NCBI RefSeq assembly: GCF_003992625.1
Contig: NZ_RZMW01000048.1
Location: 124,001-188,000 of the forward strand
DNA length: 64,000 nt
Direction: 5' to 3'
Source of the DNA: Pelagibacterium lentulum
GTDB taxonomy: Bacteria > Pseudomonadota > Alphaproteobacteria > Rhizobiales > Devosiaceae
Below the pieces are notes generated by a model. That model worked only from the letters and a program-made list of their open reading frames with translations. It made no database searches and was not told the DNA's origin. The translations under genes and the position numbers were made by a program. Shown here in pieces: positions 63,052 to 64,000 of this stretch. Numbering within the stretch: position 1 is the stretch's first letter; every line of letters starts with the position of its first letter.

Positions 63052-64000
63052 TTTGTCGGATAGAACTCGCTAATTTCGATCTTTTCGCCGGTGCGGGCGG
63101 CTTCCGAAACCGCCAGCGTTGCAGCAAGCGTACGAACGCCGTCTTCCACAGGCTGCCGCGATTGCACCTTGCCCTCGATAGCGTCCCGGAAATGGTTCAG
63201 TTGCGCGACATAGGGATCGATCCGCTGGGTGAAGATCGATCTGGAGAGCACGGGTTCGTTCCAGTTCTGCACGCCGTTAGCTTGGGTCCAGCGAACAACC
63301 TCGGGATATTCCAGCGCTCCATGCGAGCCCAGAAAACGATAGCTCGATTGGCCAGAGAAGGGGAATTCCACCGACTCGCCCACGCCTTGCTCGGTGGTCC
63401 AGGGCGACACCGCACTATCGGACAAAAGGAAGGTGCCAAGCGCGCCGCTTTCAAACTCGATCAGCAGCGCGGCCGTGTCCTCGACAGCAAAGCCCCGGCG
63501 AGTGCTTGATGCCACCGCACTGACGGAGGCAATTTCACCTGCCGTAAAGCGAAGAAAGTCAATTTCATGGATGAGATTGATAAGGATAACGCCGCCGCCC
63601 GGCTGGGAGCGCCAGGGCGCGGCATCGAAATAGGATCGGGGCTTATGCGTTGCCCAGACCCCGGAGACTCCGACCAGGGAGCCAAATTCCGGGCGGGCCA
63701 TTTCTGCCTTGAGCACATCGGCCTGATGATGGTGCCTGCGGTGATGGCCGACCAGCGTTTTGATGCCTGACTTCGATACGGCCTCTATCAGCGCGTTTGC
63801 TGAGGCAAGGCTGTCGGTCACAGGCTTTTCTATGATCGTGTGAATGCCCGCTTCTGCGCAAGCGATGCCCATATCCGCGTGAAGTTGGTTGGGTGAGGCT
63901 ATGATTACGCAATCAAGATCCTGTTGTGCCAGAAGTTCCTTGTAGTCGGTGAATACTGCGACACCGGGAAAATCTCTGGACACAGCCTCCACCGCCATGT
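63048..64000 (-). CDS. Gfo/Idh/MocA-family oxidoreductase (5' end outside window)
   Basis: The frame continues past base 64000, so the N-terminal nucleotide-binding start is missing; 317 residues are visible. IIASPNQLHADMGIACAEAG and the EKPVTDSL motif identify the family, and LINLIHEIDFLRFTAG is the catalytic HExxD-like region. NAD(P)-dependent dehydrogenase of a sugar, inositol or related polyol; substrate unknown. Confidence 0.9.
   Translation of the reverse strand, partial: MAVEAVSRDFPGVAVFTDYKELLAQQDLDCVIIASPNQLHADMGIACAEAGIHTIIEKPVTDSLASANALIEAVSKSGIKTLVGHHRRHHHQADVLKAEMARPEFGSLVGVSGVWATHKPRSYFDAAPWRSQPGGGVILINLIHEIDFLRFTAGEIASVSAVASSTRRGFAVEDTAALLIEFESGALGTFLLSDSAVSPWTTEQGVGESVEFPFSGQSSYRFLGSHGALEYPEVVRWTQANGVQNWNEPVLSRSIFTQRIDPYVAQLNHFRDAIEGKVQSRQPVEDGVRTLAATLAVSEAARTGEKIEISEFYPTN

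Noticed and set aside
1-64000. CRISPR arrays, insertion sequences, prophage or integrative element ends
   Set aside because: No regularly spaced repeats, transposase, integrase or attachment-like duplications were seen.

Overview
The window is a gene-dense, moderately GC-rich stretch of an alphaproteobacterial chromosome. The gene content fits a free-living member of the Hyphomicrobiales (Rhizobiales), possibly Devosiaceae; that placement is inference. Support comes from the aerobic cobalamin operon, the carboxynorspermidine route to polyamines, a fused subunit I/III cytochrome oxidase, and the many solute uptake systems (Yej-type peptide, TRAP, phosphonate ABC, sugar-type ABC, tripartite tricarboxylate). 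No rRNA, tRNA, CRISPR array, insertion sequence or prophage was seen. No stretch longer than about 280 bases lacks a gene.

Layout. 0-10 kb: the end of an EAL phosphodiesterase, a DadA-like FAD oxidoreductase, a yejBEFA peptide transporter operon, and a LuxR-type response regulator with a Cache-domain histidine kinase. 10.3-14.6 kb: a TakP-like TRAP binding protein, a GGDEF diguanylate cyclase and the TRAP permease pair. 14.9-18.4 kb: phnD-phnC-phnE-phnE. 18.4-25.2 kb: a redoxin and the operon cobF-G-H-I-J-L-M, which lacks cobK. 25.3-28.9 kb: a small copper-associated gene pair, then two carboxynorspermidine genes. 28.9-34.1 kb: gamma-glutamyltransferase and a glutaryl-CoA module (LysR, gcdH, CoA-transferase). 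34.2-35.4 kb: an NmrA-like/HxlR pair followed by a decayed CoA-transferase remnant. 35.5-40.8 kb: a cytochrome c oxidase operon interrupted by an antisense DUF2231 gene.

40.8-51.2 kb looks like one catabolic system that I do not recognise as described. A D-threonine aldolase/D-serine dehydratase-like enzyme is divergent from ridA, an mlrC-type M81 metallopeptidase and an unrecognised TIM-barrel-like protein. Next come a sugar-type ABC importer and, divergent from it, an SDR dehydrogenase, the importer ATPase and an RpiR-family regulator. Both divergent promoter regions carry a pair of TGTA-N7-TACA-like dyads spaced exactly 50 bp centre to centre. This is the operator architecture known for the RpiR family (HexR), so the two halves are probably one regulon under the local RpiR protein.

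51.2-64 kb: a heterodimeric ABC exporter with one degenerate ATP site; an inositol-monophosphatase-like gene; a quinate/shikimate-type operon (tctC-tctB-tctA-shikimate dehydrogenase-quiC) with a divergent LysR gene and dyads between; and the end of a Gfo/Idh/MocA oxidoreductase. In three separate import operons a stem-loop sits directly after the binding-protein gene, which suggests repeated use of RNA processing or attenuation to keep binding protein in excess over membrane components.
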